Origin: Smittium culicis
Taxonomy: Eukaryota > Kickxellomycota > Harpellomycetes > Harpellales > Legeriomycetaceae
Direction: 5' to 3'
NCBI GenBank assembly: GCA_001970855.1
Contig: LSSN01000849.1
Location: 2,806 to 15,441, forward strand
Length of the DNA: 12,636 bases
This document shows positions 1 through 9,791 of this stretch, piece after piece. The notes under the pieces were generated by a model. The model worked only from the letters and a program-made list of their open reading frames with translations, was not told the origin of the DNA and ran no database searches. Made by a program: the position numbers and the translations under genes. The number at the start of each line of letters is the position of its first letter. Position 1 is the stretch's first letter.

Positions 1-720
1 TTATTAAATCTTTATCTTATAAATTAGGTATGTTTTGATCCAGTATGTTAAAAAGCTATTTTATAAGTTATTTTTTGAGATTTATTCTTTATTTTAATAA
101 TAATAATTCTAATTTACATTAATGCTTCTAAATTAAAATAAATGATCTATTGTATTCCATCTAATCACACCATAAATTTATTTGCAAATTATCCCAGTGT
201 TTTTAGTTGGTAACTGTTTTAATTTTAAATCATTATTGCGAAAAAAGAATTATAAAATTTTTTCTCCGCATATCTATTTGCCAAAATTATCATTGACGCA
301 AGTCCACAATAAAAAAACTGGCTTTCTATAGCAAAATTGATGATTTAGAGAATTGAATTTTATACGATAAATTATACCATGATAAATATTGTTTATAAAA
401 TGGTTTTGATATTTTTTTCAAAAGTTAAAAATGCATGTTCATAATTAATGGGAGATTCTGATAAAAGTGAGAGCTATTTTGCTGTTTAATTTTAACAACT
501 TTAATATTGATTAGTTCCTAATGTTATTGCAGAAATTGAAAAATAATTTTAATAATCATTTATTTGTTTAGTTGAAATTTAAATTTGCAATAAGTAAAAA
601 AAATTAAACTTATTGGTTATTAATTTTTTATCAGATTTTATACACTGTAAAAATTTACACTATAAAATCACTCCTTGATAAAGAATCACCCATACATTAA
701 ATGTTATTTTTAACCTCTAA
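1..720. other. AT-rich non-coding DNA, left edge
   Basis: No convincing gene is seen here on either strand. The sequence is very AT-rich (some 60-base lines have only about 7 G+C), with stops in all frames and many short A/T runs. It may be decayed mobile-element DNA continuous with the integrase-like relic that follows, but nothing in it shows this directly. Confidence 0.6.
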
Positions 721-1056
721 GATCTTGTTAAAAATAGTAAGAATAGTGTCAGAAATGGAAAGTTTGAAGTATATGTATAACTTAAAGGAGATAAAGGTGA
801 GAAGGGAGTTAATTGGTTGATTCATGTAGAAGAAAATTTTATTAAATGGATTACAGTAAGATGATTTCTTTCAGATAAGAAAAAAAAAATTCTAGAAATA
901 AATAGGTTATTTAAACGCTTTCTTGAATTCAAAGGTCGTCTAGATAAATTAATAAAATATTATAAATTAAACACTAGTTAATCTTTAATTAATTCAAAGA
1001 AATATTGATTACGATTTGGAAAGTGGCTGAATCAAAATTTACGTAAATTTTGGGGA
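721..1056 (+). pseudogene. Degenerate integrase-like (rve) retrotransposon relic
   Basis: One reading frame stays unusually open for such AT-rich DNA, broken by stops at 778, 862, 979 and 1006. Its conceptual peptide carries FEV at 763-771 and, after a glycine/lysine-rich stretch, NWLIHVEENFIKWITVR at 811-861. The order and spacing resemble the start of the integrase core of Ty3/gypsy-type elements and their domesticated relatives, with the pattern (K/N)W-x-x-H-x-x-(D/E)-x-F-x-K followed by a lysine-rich helix. The expected first catalytic Asp falls at or near the stop at 778. No D-N-G second catalytic motif, reverse transcriptase, zinc finger or LTR was found, so it is non-functional. Family assignment rests on motif memory and is tentative; chance openness is the alternative. 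Confidence 0.45.
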
Positions 1057-2039
1057 TAAAAGTTGGTCATATTTTATGTTTAAATGTTGGGTAAAATAGT
1101 TAATACATCAAAAATAGATAATTTAACTTGATTTCGTCGAATACGATTTATCGCATCTAAATTCCCTCGTTTGGGTGCATATTTCAGAAACATAAGCGGA
1201 TAATGTAGTGCACTGGAGTCAATATCAATCTCAGTTAAATGCTAGGGATGACGATACGTGAGCCGAGTTTTTCTGGTGAGTATTCAGAATCGCTCTCAAA
1301 GTCAGCTCAAAAAATTTGGGGGGCACTTATTGTGAAGGAACTTTTAGAAGAGCTTGTAGTATTATTATACATAATAATATATTTTAATAAATGCTGGGAG
1401 ATTTCTGAATATATGAATAATGTCTTGAATATTCTCAAATGTAGCTATTACTTAAAATACTTATCGCTAAATGTTTCACTGTATTATGTTATGTAAGTTA
1501 AAAGGTATAATTTGTAAAAATAGATTCGTCGAATTCAAAAAGCTATATAAATGGATGAGGGAGGGTGTTTTGAGCTACTGCACCACCTTGCCTTATTTAT
1601 CAGAATTAAGTCTAACAATAAATTTCCAAGCTCTTCTAGTCAGCAGTATTAAATTATCAGCCAAGGAACGATAGACTAGATACTTTCGTAGAGGGCGGGC
1701 TTGGCCAAATTCGGCAGTTATAGTTAAATATAGTGCATATTAATTCTTGACCTTGGTAAAAAAACTAAGTAAAAAAATTTCGTTACGTTTTCTAGATTCG
1801 AGAAACTAATTGAAGTTAAATTGATACTATATTAATATATTATTGAAGCATTAGTAGTTATATTAAGTGGAAAATATAGCTGCTGGTATTGAGGTGTATT
1901 GCAGTTTTTATTTTGCATTTTGTATTTTGATGGTTCCAGAACAAAATTAGCATAAAAAGAGCACTCGACCAAGTCATACAACGTATTTTTATTTCCAATA
2001 AGAATACAATATATCAAGATAAGACATTTGTAGGCTTAA
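1057..2039. other. AT-rich DNA with no supported gene
   Basis: Two short plus-strand open frames (1239-1496 and 1471-1674) and one minus-strand frame (1832-2017) occur here. None has a recognisable motif, a conserved start context or plausible coding composition. An 8-bp perfect A/T hairpin arm pair (attattat/ataataat) lies at about 1361-1378. The stretch just after the integrase-like relic may be more decayed element sequence, but I could not place it. Confidence 0.5.
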
Positions 2040-2490
2040 GTATCACCAGCTAGGTGCCCACTCACTATCCAGGCGCTTATCCTCTGCTAAATTGACACAG
2101 TATTAGATGCCAATATTCACAGCCAAATCTTGTGAAGAGGAACAGTGTATTTTTCATCGAATACAACTGCTGAGACAACCGGTACCTACTTAACTTAAAG
2201 GAAAATATCAGTCACCCTGAAATACACTTCCCACCGCTTCAACTTCCACGTAGTAGTCCAAGTCTGATACTTGACTCAGCTTATGGATACACTTGATATA
2301 TATGCGAGGTGTTATACAAAGGAGAGCCTTGACTGAGTGCCCAATCAATACTATGGTATCCGGGTCTTGCTAGGTGGATAAATCCTAGACTAGCATAACT
2401 TAGTTCTGGGTAATTACCTTATGCACTATATACCGATTATTGCACTAACGCGAAATAATTTTAATGGTTTCGGGCAAGGGGGGGGGGTGG
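2040..2490. other. GC-richer non-coding island ending in a G10 run
   Basis: Base composition rises to about 40-50% G+C per 60-base line (30 of 60 at 2041-2100), against about 12% in parts of the left flank. There is no open frame of useful length on either strand. The island ends near a run of ten G at 2478-2487. It could be a solo LTR, another repeat fragment or an unrecognised ncRNA. Terminal repeats or target-site duplications were not identified. Confidence 0.4.
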
Positions 2491-3464
2491 TATTAAGCCC
2501 TTCTTACCATTGATAAGTTATTTTTTTATTAAAATATTTGTGTCATTTGCGTAAACAGCTTATATCCTGTGACTAATACTGTCGTTTTTTTATTCGTATC
2601 TAATTTACTGGTCCTCTAAGGTTAAACCATTTCCGAGTTAACTTGCTGTAAAATTAATATGATCTAAAAATAAATTTATAATCTTTTATTTCTCCAGGTT
2701 CGAGTCACAAATATTCAAGTCTTTGAAGATTTCTTTTTTTTTTTATTTCTTTAGTTTCCAAGAAGGATTTCTTTTAATTATAACACTATTTAACCATTTA
2801 TTAAATTATCTTGATCCTATTTTTCCAATAGATACGCCAAGCTTATTGGTAAACCCAATGGATATAAGCCAATAGAATAACATACATCTTTCCTAGTCCC
2901 TCCAACCAAGAAATGGATTTTATTAATGTACCTATTAAAGATCTAAACACTACAACTAGTCATTTTCATGACACCAGGATCCTTAATTATGTGAGGAAAC
3001 CTCACCCACATTACCAAAACGCAACGAAACCATAGGCCGGATCAGCGTCTAGACTTAACGACAATTAGTAAAGGATTGAAATTACAAGAAAGAAAAGGTG
3101 ATTATAAATTAATTATTTAACCCTTTCCCGTCCAACACTCTTATAAAATCGAATTTATTGATTCGTTTATGATTTATAAGCAAGTATATTGTTTGTTGTT
3201 AAATTACAATAAACTAATAGTTCATCAGGCATCGGAATTAAAAAATTTTTAACTGAGCATAGTTGGTTATATTTGAAAGATCAAAAGCAGTCAACCGCCT
3301 GTGGAAGGATTGATTAAGCAATAGTCAACTGAATAGTAGTAGTTATTACTTTTAGATTATGCATCTTTTTTTTTTTTTGAGCGAAAAGTGATAATTTAAA
3401 ATTTGTTAATAAAATAGAGTTAAAGTGTAAAGAAGGAATTAGATGAAATACAATATATGTATTG
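2491..3464. other. AT-rich intergenic DNA downstream of SEC31
   Basis: No gene is supported. It contains long T runs (2731-2742 and 3367-3378 areas) and four CCAAT pentamers within 49 bases at 2825-2873 (see findings). A short plus-strand frame of about 40 codons begins with an ATG at 2913 but has no recognisable motif. The right end probably contains SEC31 3' flanking sequence beyond its polyadenylation signal. Confidence 0.5.
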
Positions 3465-3470
3465 TTTATT
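3465..3470 (-). terminator. SEC31 polyadenylation signal AATAAA
   Basis: The minus strand reads AATAAA 58 bases past the SEC31 stop codon, in an A/T-rich 3' flank. Position and sequence fit a canonical eukaryotic poly(A) signal, which implies a short 3' UTR. The cleavage site cannot be read from sequence. Confidence 0.55.
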
Positions 3471-3527
3471 GGGCATTAATTAAAAAGCTAAAAAAAAAAA
3501 TAAAGAAAGTATTAAAGGAGTAGGTAT

Positions 3528-6500
3528 TTAAAGTGGAAGAGATTTGAGAATATCGATCATTCTTTTAACTCCCAACATCGAGCTTGTCAAATCGCTAGAG
3601 GAGCTCATGATGCTGGTAACATCACTGTGTGCAGAATGGTAATTTCTGGTTTCAATAGATGAAATCAAGTTGTTGAAAAGAGTGTTGATTTCACTACTGG
3701 CACCTGCTTTAGGAATTGCATCGTTGTTCATCAAGTCGAACAATTGTTGTAGTCTCTTATTAGAATCTTCAATGATACGTTTCTGGTTGTTTGGAGTGAA
3801 TTTTTGGCATTTTTCCAAGAGGGCTTGCAATTTAGCATATACAGGTTTCCAGTAATCAGGGAAATGCGATCTGTCACCTGGTGGATATTTAAGGTTTGAT
3901 GAAGATTGGGAATTTGGAGATTTAGCTTGTATAGCAGCATTGGCTGATGTACGGTTATTTGGGACAGAAGGGGGAGCGACTACTTGTCCTCTGGTGGCCA
4001 TAGGTTGGGCTGGCTGAACGCCTTGGAGACCAAGTGCTGGGTTAAACATGTTGGCTTGCTGCATTTGGGGCTGTGCTCCAAAAGTTGGCATGGATCCAGA
4101 GTTAGGGGTTGGATATGTTGGAGGTTGCTGGAACTGTTGCTGTTGGTTAAATTGAGGAGGATTTGGGTTGTATGATGAAATTGGTTGTTGTTGGTAAGAC
4201 TTATTTGCAGAGTTATCAATCTGAGTTGAACCAGCCAAGTTGGAGTTGGATTGGGAAAGAGGTGGAGTACTGCGGCCATTAGGGAATGGGTTTGAAATTA
4301 CAGGAGGTTTAGGAACAGATGGGTTAGATCGCTTAATAGGTTTAGCGACCATAGGAGGGTCATTCCAAGCACCTTCTTTTTGAGGAGGAGGTGTAGCACC
4401 AGTTGGGATAGATTGAGGATTAACAGGTCGTGGGGGAGGTATCATAGAAACGGGTGGTGGGTTAAGAGCAGCGCGGTTAATGTTTGATTGGGAAGGTGAC
4501 ACCATAGAAGGACCAGAATTTGGGTTGTAGTAAGAGTTTGGTGGATATCCAAGGGCAGTATTTGGTGAGATTGGCTGAGTATTTTGGTACATCTGATTAT
4601 AGTCAGTGTTGAGATTTTGGATTTGGGGTTTAGGAATTTGAGGGATATGTGGGGTATTCATAGCTGGATTGAAGCTGTTGTATTGTTGTTGGGGCTGAGA
4701 TTGATTATACGAGTTCAGGTTGGATGGAGGGTGGGAATGGATAGGCTGGTGCATTGGAGGTTTGTTGGTATAGAATTGGTTTTGATTGGCAGCTTGCGAA
4801 GGTTGAGCGTATCCAGTATTTTGGGAATAGAAATTTTGGGCAGAGTGAGTATATTGGTTATTAGTGTTAGCAGGGGCACTAGTGTTATTATAAGCAGGGG
4901 CTTGGGTGAATTCGGCATTAATTGTTTGTAAATCAAAGTCAGGTGAAGGTAAGGTAAGACCATTCCAAGCAACACATCCACTTTTGTATAGTCGGTATTT
5001 AAGAGCAGAGACTCTGTCATTACCATTAGAGTCCTTGGTGGTATAATCTGAAGGGATACGGTTCAAGAAATCCATGCACATAGTAAACAATCCTTGAGAG
5101 ACCAAAAATTCAGCATAATCTACATAGATATCGTAAAGGGGAGACAATAGGTATTTTTGGCCGGCTGAAGAAGAATCAGAACTAGATCCAACGCTTGGGT
5201 CAACAAAGTCAATGGCAGCAATCAAAATGCTGAGTTTTTCAACAAATTTGTGGAGAGAAGAAATTGTTTTGAGGGAAGACAAAGATGATGGATTCTTGGA
5301 AATAGGGTCATTTTTTTGGTGACGCTTGATCCAAATTAGGGAAATCTTACCAACATTACCTGAGACAAGGTAGCAAAGAAGGGCACCCCACATTAAATCT
5401 TGATCGTCAGATTTGGCAAAGGCAGACTCTAAGCGAGCACCGAGTTGACTACAGTGGTGGGAAAAGTGAGTGTCTTGGGAGTAAGTGCAAATAAAGGACA
5501 AAACCATAGGCCATTCCTTGATTTCAGAGTTTCTAACAATATCAGTGAGGTCATTGCTGTAGATACTGTATAATAGACGAACGTAAGGGAAAGATTTTCC
5601 ACGTTTTTCGAAATAAGCTAGTTGGGTTTTAGCAGTTAGTTCGGGGCTAGAGCAAGAGGCTAGAACCAAAGCATCGGCAAAACGGTTATTTTCAATACAG
5701 ATTGATACAGCATCTTCGATGTTACCAAGCATGAGAGATTTACTGATCAAATCGTCAGTTTCTTGTTCAGAGCATTGAAGAGAGAAAGAGCCGGAGAAGT
5801 CGACATTGTTGGACACAGTTTCAGAGATTGAGAGGTCAGCAATGCTTTCTGTTAAAGATTCACCGTCCTTTGAGATTGATTTTAAGAATAGATCAGAAGA
5901 GTTTGAGTCATCAGCAGCAAATGGGGTGTGTTCCTTGGCGTCGTCTTGTGAGGCATCTGGTGTTTCGGTTGTTTCAGCGATATCGTCAATGTTTTCAGAT
6001 TCAGATTTTTTGGACTTTTTAGACTTTTTGGATTTAGATTTTTTAGGTTCTTCCTTAATAGCTTCAGGCTCGACGTTTTTGGTAGATAAATCGGCTAACA
6101 GCTTTTCGACTTTAGTTTTGAGGTCAGATTTGTCAAAGCCTAGCATTTCGATGAGTTTTTCTCTGGCGTTTGGCTGGAAAAGCAAAGATAAAGTTTTCCA
6201 TTCGTCGATTTCGAGTTTATCAGTGGCTTCTTTCATTCTGTCTAGGCAAAGAGATTCGAGTTCACCAGCTTGTAGTTTTTGGTTTAGTTCCAAAGCATGA
6301 TTAGTTAATTCAAGATCAGAGACAACTTGGAAGCATTTGACGTTAGACGAGGAGCTGTTGAATGATACAAGTTTATTACCGAAACCAAAAGAGGCACCAC
6401 AAGGGCGAGATAGCCATTTAGGGGGAGATTTGAGGACAAGAGATTGGGAAAGATCTTGGGAGTTATTGATATCGAAAGGATCTTCGACAAAGGTTGTAGT

Positions 6501-7813
6501 TTGGGATTCTTTAGAAATAGGTTGAGTTTTGTAGATGCTAATTTTTCCTTCAAAAGAGGCGGTACTGAGGAAGTTGGGGTTCTTTTGATTCCATTGGACA
6601 TCAAAGACCCAGTTGTTGCTAGTGGGGAGTTCAGAAATGATTTCGCCAGAGTCAACGTTCCAGCAGATGGTTCTGTTATCTTTACCACTGGATAGTAATA
6701 GGCTGGGGTCTTTGAGGCACCAAGAGAGGGAGAGAATGCCTCTGTTGTGGCCAGAATAGAATTTGGTAGGAGATTTAGCGTTACGGAGATCCCAGGCAAG
6801 AATGACAGGAGTTTTGTCGTCGTCGAGGGAGGTGACAAGCTGGGTTGGACTGTTGGGGTGCCATTTAACGGCAGAGACGCCAGATCTGGACATACCGTTA
6901 GAGGAGTTCATACCTTGGTTAAGATCGAGACCGAGGTTACCAGAATGGGCGAGATTCATAACTTCACGGCGATTTCTCAAGTCCCAAACAGCAGTAGAGC
7001 CAGAGTTTGAGGAGGTGGCCAAAATTTGCTGGACTTGGTTGTTCCAAGATAAGTCGGTGACGTCTTCAATTCTTGAGGAGCGGGCACCAGGGGAATAAGA
7101 TTTAAAGTCAGAAAGGGCATCCCAAATCAAGATCTAAAATAAATAATAGGGATAAGGTTTTAGGGAGATAAGTAAGGAGGGAATTAGGTAAGTAAGAGGA
7201 GGGAGGAAAGATGGCTATACCTCTCCGTTGGCGGCACCGGAAGCAAGAAGGTTATTTTGGAAGGGGTTAAATTGGAGACCAGCAACAGCACCAGTATGAT
7301 CGGAGGAGTTGAAAATAGGGGAGACTTTAGAGGTATCATTAGAGTCAGTGATTTCCTTTGGATCCCAAACAGAGATCTGACCGTTTTCCAAACCACCGGC
7401 CAGTATTCCGTGGGGACGATTTTGAATGGCGTTGGACCAAGCTAAACGATGGAATCTAAAGGTAAAAATTGGGGGGATAGTTAGAAATTTGGTAGATAGA
7501 AAGAGGGTAAGGAAGGAGAAGAAAATTGGGAGGAGGAAAGAAAAAGAAAGTAAGGAGAAGAAAATTGGGAGGGGGAAAAAAAAGAAAGTAAGGAGAGGGG
7601 GGGATACCTTCCAGAGGCAGAGATGGAGGCTATTGAGCTTGTAGAGGAACTAGAATCTTTAGAGTAGCCTAATATATCATAAAAATGTAGAGTAGAAGTG
7701 CTGGAGAAAGTGGCGTCCATAGCACCGGCTACGGTTCCGCAGGCTATGATAGATTTTTCAGCTTGGGGGGACCAAGCTAGAACTGCGGTGGTATCCAAGT
7801 TAGCGTAGACCAT
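3528..7813 (-). CDS. SEC31: SEC31, COPII outer-coat protein (3 exons, 1348 aa)
   Basis: Sec31 pairs with Sec13 to form the outer cage of COPII vesicles at ER exit sites and stimulates Sar1 GTP hydrolysis through Sec23. Exons are 7813-7608, 7455-7221 and 7133-3528; all phases join cleanly. Residues about 1-420 form the WD40 propeller: an N-terminal DATFS motif near 33-37, repeats with SVWDP, LIWDAL, AVWDLRN and LAWDLRN, and the family motif PPKWLSRPCGASFGFG near 384. A lysine/serine-rich stretch lies at 508-527. The ACE1-like helical domain is about 600-870. A Pro/Gln/Asn-rich linker (about 885-1225) has PPP motifs at 1039, 1046 and 1062, which in this family bind Sec23, and a WN pair (W1070-N1071, in AWNDPP) matching the Sar1-contacting Trp-Asn of yeast Sec31. 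A C-terminal helical region spans about 1229-1348. Yeast Sec31 is 1273 aa, so the length fits. Start chosen because residues 1-30 align with Sec31 N-termini (AWSP). Confidence 0.95.
7134..7220 (-). other. SEC31 intron 2 (87 nt)
   Basis: On the minus strand the donor is GAG|GTATAG and the acceptor ATTTTAG|ATC, phase 0. It splits the WD40 domain just before the LIWD strand; both flanks align with Sec31. The intron is C/T-rich on the sense strand, with a branch-like CCTAATTC. The donor lacks the usual G at +5. Confidence 0.85.
7456..7607 (-). other. SEC31 intron 1 (152 nt)
   Basis: On the minus strand the donor is GAAG|GTATCC, followed at once by a C7 run, and the acceptor is CCTTTAG|ATTCC, phase 2, restoring an Arg codon. 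A TTCTAACT branch-like site sits at 7480-7484 (CTAAC). The interior is almost pure pyrimidine on the sense strand and contains a tandem repeat (separate entry). Confidence 0.85.
7513..7595. repeat. Tandem repeat, about 39 bp x 2.1, in SEC31 intron 1
   Basis: Copy A is 7513-7551 and copy B 7552-7589, followed by a 6-base partial third copy (AAGGAG, 7590-7595). Both start AAGGAGAAGAAAATTGGGAG and end AAAGAAAGT. They differ only in the middle by a few A/G changes and one indel. The plus strand is all purine apart from the TT and final T of each unit. Confidence 0.85.
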
Positions 7814-8202
7814 ATTGATACTGGAGGTATATTGGTAGTGAGAGATAGAAATGAAAAAGGCAGAACTTGAAGAATAAATGGAATTGAGAATAGATATAGA
7901 AAGAGAGAAAATATATAGATAGTGATTGATGAAAGTGAAGAGAGGGGGATAACGGCTATTTGAGGTAATAGAAGTAAATCAGTTGGATGGGGGTGGGGAG
8001 AAGAGAGACTGAAGAAAGTTCAAAAGCAGTATATGAGGAGGTATATTAAAGCTGAATAAGAGGAGATATTAAGGCAGAATAAGGATATGTATTGTTGATA
8101 ATAGGCGTTTTGTTAAGCGCTATAAAGACTCGAAGTGATAATAATGGGACTAAGCCATAATAAACCACAGCATATTTACAAAACTAGCACTAAACAGCCA
8201 TC

Positions 8203-9454
8203 TATTGGCTGAAACTATACCAATATAAGGTATTTGAGTATTAGCGATAATTATTGGTAGAAACTATAAGTCTTTTCGTAGAATGCAACAGCTTTGCGTT
8301 CATTGGACTATCACCTCCACAAGACAGTATAAGAAGAAATAATTGGGCTAGGAGATGGAAGAATAATTAAAAGCTATTGGCTATGACCGAGCTATTTATA
8401 GGCAAATAGGGTGGCAATGATAAAAAGGCATAGATAGGGAGGTTACCAATGATGGGAATTATGGATTTTAAAAGGGGGTTAAGGCTCATAAATAGACCTA
8501 TTGCTAATTGCTTGGTTTGGGAGGGATAGCTATTCTGGGAGCAAATAGCAGATGAGATTTAGCTTGACTACAGTAATGAAGCTTAATAAGACGCGTTTCT
8601 GTCCAGCTTAGCAATTATTATGATTAATTGCGGACAGCGGATTTTATTGCCCAAATGCCAATAAATACAGAGAGTTTAATATTAGAGGAATGCCGCGGAT
8701 CTCAAGCTCATGCTCTATTGTATTGGCCAATCACTATTTTATAGCAACGTGTGATTGGATGATTAGTGTACCTTTTGAGAGAAATCAAGCTAATGAGGAT
8801 GAAAGGTGAAGTTCGTGTTTAACTATTGGCTGAGCATTATTGAATTATGAACCTCCACGACTTTAAGGTAATTGACAAGCCAATAGCCACTCGATCAAGA
8901 AAGAATAATCGATTCAAATAGTAGACTATTCTGATTGGCGAATAGGCTCAATAACTGGATTGCTGTATAAAGTAGGAACTGAACACGTAGCCTATAGATA
9001 CGTAACATATGTATATTAATCGCTAATCAATATTGGTCGCTAGCCAATAATGGCACATGAATAAATTAAACTAACGAATCATGGTCCATAGAACACAAAG
9101 TGTTGGCAATGTGACTTTACAAGAGCGAGGCTAAATTGGAATAAACGTTTTTAGATAGAAAGCTCCTCTATCTAACTGGGCAGGCGAATTGGTTCTACAG
9201 AATAACTACGTGGGCAGGTGGAAGGAAACTGCAGCATAACAAAGTGATCAGACAATTGATTTTGCTACGGGGGGATGGCTAGGGATTGAGTTCAGGACAA
9301 GTCCAAACTTGGATTTATTACTGCGAAGAAACCTAAACAATTAACAGCACTAATTGCTGCTAAACAATTCGCTTTTCGCGCTAATCTGAAATTTACCAGA
9401 CAACAAATAGCTGGCCAATAATATGGTATATAGAGTTAGTCCATCTTATTGGCT
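8203..9454. promoter_or_regulatory. Cluster of 20 CCAAT/ATTGG boxes with a TATTGGCT octamer
   Basis: CCAAT or ATTGG begins at 8204, 8220, 8253, 8302, 8342, 8376, 8446, 8658, 8722, 8727, 8754, 8825, 8880, 8934, 9032, 9044, 9135, 9188, 9415 and 9448. Six lie inside an exact TATTGGCT or AGCCAATA octamer (8203, 8375, 8824, 8878, 9042, 9447), and 8722-8731 is the palindrome ATTGGCCAAT. From base composition I would expect about three pentamers in this length. CCAAT is the core site of the NF-Y/HAP complex, with AGCCAAT a favoured context. A regulatory role for SEC31, DPM2 or both is inference. Confidence 0.6.
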
Positions 9455-9592
9455 GTAGAAAGAATTGCTGCCACTCAAAGCGACTCTTTCTAGGAATTTC
9501 TGCTCTTTAAAGTCTGATATTAGAGGCTTTTTGACTGTAAAAATATCTGATGGGAATTATCGCTCAATACAATAATTCTGCTATATCATCTA

Positions 9593-9604
9593 TTTTTTTT
9601 TTTT
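9593..9604. promoter_or_regulatory. Poly(dT) tract, T12
   Basis: A run of 12 T lies about 190 bases upstream of the DPM2 start codon, at the switch from balanced to pyrimidine-rich sequence. Poly(dA:dT) tracts are common nucleosome-depleting elements in fungal promoters; this use here is inferred from position. Confidence 0.4.
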
Positions 9605-9725
9605 AAATTTTTTAGAATATTAGTCGCCTTACTTTTATTTTTATTCCCCCTCAAAATTTAAAGCTATAGAGCTCCTTAACTTTTCTTTAACACATTTGAA
9701 GTTTCTTCTGCAACCTTCTAATTTT

Positions 9726-9740
9726 AAAAAAAAAAAAAAA
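9726..9740. promoter_or_regulatory. Poly(dA) tract, A15
   Basis: A run of 15 A lies about 50 bases upstream of the DPM2 start codon, followed by a C/T-rich block up to the ATG. Tract plus CT block resembles a fungal core promoter and leader. Inference from position and composition only. Confidence 0.4.
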
Positions 9741-9791
9741 TTCAATCTCACCCCCCTCCCCTTCAGCATCTCTCACTCCCTAGATATAAAA

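Larger units (their letters stand above)
7814..9791. promoter_or_regulatory. Divergent SEC31-DPM2 intergenic region
   Basis: No gene is visible; all frames are stop-rich. Three compositional zones can be seen. Positions 7814 to about 8060 are purine-rich on the plus strand, that is, pyrimidine-rich in the SEC31 sense direction, and look like a SEC31 leader or core promoter, with a TATATA at 7911-7916 about 100 bases upstream of its ATG. Positions about 8100-9560 are balanced and dense in CCAAT boxes (separate entry). Positions about 9590-9791 are pyrimidine-rich on the plus strand with T12 and A15 tracts and look like the DPM2 core promoter and leader. Transcription starts cannot be read directly. 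Confidence 0.6.

Noticed and set aside
1239..1674. Two overlapping plus-strand ORFs of 85 and 67 codons
   Set aside because: They have no recognisable motif, AT-driven composition and no start or splice context; they look like chance openness in decayed DNA.
1832..2017. Minus-strand ORF of 61 codons
   Set aside because: No family resemblance, Asn/Tyr/Ile-rich as expected from AT-rich non-coding DNA.
2697..2713. GGTTCGAGTC resembling a tRNA B box
   Set aside because: The flanking bases (CCAGG and CACAA) do not pair into a T stem, and no A box or acceptor stem lies upstream.
2913..3035. Short plus-strand frame of about 40 codons starting with ATG
   Set aside because: Too short, no motif, ends in stop codons; possibly a fragment of an element but unsupported.
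5806..6300. 164-codon plus-strand ORF opposite SEC31
   Set aside because: It is the antisense shadow of the Ser/Asp/Lys-rich SEC31 linker; serine and leucine richness mirrors the sense codons.
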